Assembly (NCBI GenBank): GCA_045536155.1
Contig: JAZSMZ010000095.1
Span: forward strand, 1 to 6,957
DNA length: 6,957 bases
From: JAZQNC01 sp045536155
GTDB lineage: Bacteria; Bacillota; Clostridia; Oscillospirales; CAG-272
Direction: 5' to 3'
A program made the translations under genes and the position numbers. This document shows positions 5,235 to 6,957 of this stretch, in pieces (within the stretch, counting starts at the first letter, position 1; each line of letters starts with the position of its first letter). The notes under the pieces were generated by a model, which saw nothing but the letters and a program-made list of their open reading frames with translations, did no database searches and was not told where the DNA came from.

Positions 5235-5263
5235 TTGCAATCCATGTCAAATTGTGTTATAAT
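5235..5263 (+). promoter_or_regulatory. Sigma-A-type promoter of the liv-type transporter operon
   Basis: TTGCAA (5235-5240) is followed after a 17-base spacer by a perfect TATAAT (5258-5263). The start would fall near 5270, giving a leader of about 56 bases. That leader contains a 5-bp GCGGG/CCCGC hairpin (5281-5297) with a 7-base loop close to the RNA 5' end, then a T-run and the ribosome binding site. Confidence 0.75.
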
Positions 5264-5325
5264 TTGTTCAAGACTTTTAAGCGGGACCGATACCCGCAGT
5301 CAATTTTTTATGGAGGATATCCAAA

Positions 5326-6495
5326 ATGAAAAGATTTCTCTCGATAATGCTCATTTTAGCAATGGCACTCACCCTCGTTGCCTGCAACAGCACAAAGACA
5401 GAAGGCAACGTACTTAAGATCGGTGTTTTCGAACCCGCTTCCGGCGATAACGGTGCAGGCGGCAAACAGGAAACACTCGGTATTGAATATGCACATTCTC
5501 TTCGCCCCACAGTTGAAATCGGCGGCGTTACCTATCAGGTAGAGCTCGTTCCGGTTGACAACGAAAGCTCCAACGACAAGGCTCCCACCGCAGCTTCCAC
5601 TCTCGTTGGTAAGGGCGTTTCCGTAGTTCTCGGTTCTTACGGCTCCGGCGTTTCCATTGCCGGCGGTCCCGTATTCGAGCAGGCAGGCATACCCGTAATC
5701 GGTATCACCTGCACCAATCAGCTCGTTACCGAAGGCAACAAGTACTACTTCCGTATTTGCTTCCTCGATCCCTTCCAGGGCACCGTTCTCGGTAACTACG
5801 CTATCGACACCATCGGCACCAAGAAGGCATGCTGCCTTGCAAAGCAGGGTGACGACTACTCCACCAACCTCGTAGCTTGCTTCAAGGAAGCTTTCGAAGC
5901 CAAGGGCGGCGAAGTTATCGTTGACAACTTCCCTGCAAACACCTCCGACTTCACTTCTTACATTGCAAATGCAAAGAATGAAGGCTGCGGCGTATTCTTC
6001 TCTCCCGTTTCCACTGAAGCTGCTCAGCTCATCATCGACCAGGCTGACACTCAGAACCTCGGCATGCCTATCCTTGCAGGCGATACATGGGATTCCAACG
6101 TAATCCTTCAGGCTATCAAGGGTAAGAACGTTGAGCTCACCGTTACCACCTTCTATCCCGAAGGAGGAGACGCTGACTTCGATGAAGGCTTCAAGACATG
6201 GGTTAAGGCAGACGATACCCGTCTCCAGAACAACGGCGGCGACGATACCGTTGCAGCTGTAACCGCAATGGGCTTTGACGCATACAACTTCGCTCTCGAA
6301 GCTGCTATCAAGGCAGGTTCTGTTAAGTCGGCAGACATCATGGCTGCTCTCTGGGGTACCGAGACTGACGGCGTTTCCGGTCACATCGCACTTGATCAGG
6401 TAAACGGCGACGCTATCCGCAACACCGCTTTCGTAAAGAAGGCCAACACCGAAACCGGCACCTGGGAAGCTCTTCCCCCTGTTACAATCGGCTAA
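5326..6495 (+). CDS. Branched-chain amino acid type ABC transporter, substrate-binding lipoprotein
   Basis: A 389-residue extracellular solute-binding protein of the LivJ/LivK type (periplasmic-binding-protein fold I), anchored to the membrane by lipid. The signal peptide (1-19) ends in the lipobox LVAC with the modified cysteine at 20. The mature domain begins KIGVFEPASG (31-40). It has GSYGSGVSIAGGP (103-115) followed by GIPVI (121-125), a ligand-lobe segment typical of the family, and FPANTSDFTSYI (202-213). GGAGG lies 9 bases before the ATG. It leads the operon and is followed by a LivH-type permease. Codon use is strongly biased to C-ending codons (ggc, ttc, aac, ctc), unlike the ThuA genes, which suggests high expression. 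The ligand is probably a branched-chain or other amino acid, but family members also bind amides and urea, so specificity is not proved. Confidence 0.93.
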   Translation: MKRFLSIMLILAMALTLVACNSTKTEGNVLKIGVFEPASGDNGAGGKQETLGIEYAHSLRPTVEIGGVTYQVELVPVDNESSNDKAPTAASTLVGKGVSVVLGSYGSGVSIAGGPVFEQAGIPVIGITCTNQLVTEGNKYYFRICFLDPFQGTVLGNYAIDTIGTKKACCLAKQGDDYSTNLVACFKEAFEAKGGEVIVDNFPANTSDFTSYIANAKNEGCGVFFSPVSTEAAQLIIDQADTQNLGMPILAGDTWDSNVILQAIKGKNVELTVTTFYPEGGDADFDEGFKTWVKADDTRLQNNGGDDTVAAVTAMGFDAYNFALEAAIKAGSVKSADIMAALWGTETDGVSGHIALDQVNGDAIRNTAFVKKANTETGTWEALPPVTIG

Positions 6496-6516
6496 TTGAT
6501 TTGACGCTCGTTTAGC

Positions 6517-6548
6517 GGCGGAGGGCTCGCTGCCCTCCGCCCTATTTT
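6517..6548 (+). terminator. GC-rich hairpin between binding protein and permease genes
   Basis: A perfect 10-bp GC-rich stem (6517-6526 with 6532-6541) with a 5-base loop is followed by CTATTTTATTAT. The T-run is interrupted, so it is probably a partial terminator or an RNA 3'-end stabiliser. It lies 21 bases after the binding-protein stop and would let that gene be expressed above the downstream permease. Confidence 0.75.
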
Positions 6549-6610
6549 ATTATCTGTTATAGCTCATTTTTTGTTAGTTCAGCATTTCTTCTTTAAAAGG
6601 ATTGGTCAAA

Positions 6611-6957
6611 ATGGAACAGATTATTGAATATCTGCACAGAAATTTGCCATACATACTCGCCGGCATTTCGGTTGGCGGACAGTATGCCCTTATAGCCATC
6701 GGTTACACCATGGTTTACGGCATCCTCCGTCTTATCAACTTTGCGCACGGCGATGTATTCATGTGGTCGGGATTGCTTATTGTATATATTTCGGGCACTT
6801 TCCCAATTCAGATCGCACTTCCCATTGTACTTGTTATGATCATTGTTATGGGATTCTTGATCGAGCGTGCCGCTTACAAGCCTCTTCGCTCGGCTCCGAG
6901 AATGTCGGTTATGATCAGTGCTATCGGTGTTTCTTACCTTTTGCAGAATGCCGCACT
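6611..6957 (+). CDS. livH: Branched-chain amino acid type ABC transporter permease, LivH family (5' part)
   Basis: An open frame begins at ATG 6611 with AAAAGGA (6595-6601) 9 bases upstream and continues to the right edge with no stop: 115 residues of a family usually about 290-300 long. Motifs are GYTMVYGILRLINFAHGD (31-48), the hallmark of LivH-type permeases, and ERAAYKPLR (85-93). Hydrophobic membrane segments are visible at about 13-30, 50-60, 64-84 and from 99 on. It forms the membrane channel with a LivM partner and two ATPases (LivG, LivF), which are expected further right but outside the window. It is downstream of the binding protein, separated by 115 bases and a hairpin. Confidence 0.93.
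   Translation, partial: MEQIIEYLHRNLPYILAGISVGGQYALIAIGYTMVYGILRLINFAHGDVFMWSGLLIVYISGTFPIQIALPIVLVMIIVMGFLIERAAYKPLRSAPRMSVMISAIGVSYLLQNAA

Larger units (their letters stand above)
4778..5325. other. AT-rich divergent intergenic region between ddl and the liv-type operon
   Basis: No coding sequence is supported. It holds the ddl leader (about 105 bases), the ddl promoter (4889-4917) framed by a 12-base inverted repeat, an unexplained terminator-like hairpin (about 4960-4996), an AT-rich stretch (4990-5230) with A- and T-runs, two TTGTTAAT boxes 11 bases apart, and the transporter promoter with a short 5' leader hairpin. The motif TTGTTGCA occurs at 4854-4861 and 5148-5155 and inverted at 4923-4930, which could be a shared regulator site. 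Confidence 0.6.

Noticed and set aside
5356..6384. 342-codon antisense open frame inside the binding-protein gene
   Set aside because: It is a by-product of strong C-ending codon preference on the plus strand, with low-complexity translation and no family motif.

Overview
The window looks like a chromosomal segment of an anaerobic Firmicute, most likely of class Clostridia (Oscillospiraceae/Ruminococcaceae-like). This is inferred from strong AGGAGG-type ribosome binding sites, sigma-A-type promoters, a short lipoprotein signal peptide, moderate GC in genes with AT-rich spacers, and protein families common in gut Clostridia. No species can be named from sequence alone.

Layout from left to right. 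Positions 1-130 hold the 5' end of an unrecognised leftward gene. Leftward tRNA-Ser(UGA) follows at 237-325, with a stem-loop terminator directly behind it. Upstream of this tRNA lies a second, broken copy of the tRNA 5' end (481-506) followed by its own hairpin. Both sit downstream of a good leftward promoter at 599-627. A rightward promoter at 664-692 starts a compact same-strand series: two tandem ThuA-like proteins about 70% identical, a 62-residue protein overlapping by 4 bases a zeta-toxin-like P-loop kinase, and the acetolactate synthase small subunit (ilvN). The series ends in a strong bidirectional terminator at about 3721-3761, shared with the converging D-alanine--D-alanine ligase gene (ddl, leftward, 3740-4777).

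The 548-base spacer 4778-5325 is AT-rich and holds divergent promoters: one for ddl, flanked by a 12-base inverted repeat, and one for a branched-chain amino acid type ABC transporter operon. It also holds an unexplained terminator-like hairpin. The transporter operon begins with a lipoprotein substrate-binding protein (5326-6495). After a GC-rich hairpin it continues into a LivH-type permease that runs off the right edge.

Functionally these are mostly ordinary housekeeping genes: tRNA, cell-wall precursor synthesis, a branched-chain amino acid biosynthesis subunit and amino acid uptake. The less ordinary parts are the duplicated tRNA-Ser 5' fragment with its hairpin, the twin ThuA genes, the zeta-like kinase with its small overlapping partner in a metabolic operon, and ilvN without an adjacent large subunit. 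I see no CRISPR array, transposase, integrase or clear mobile element.
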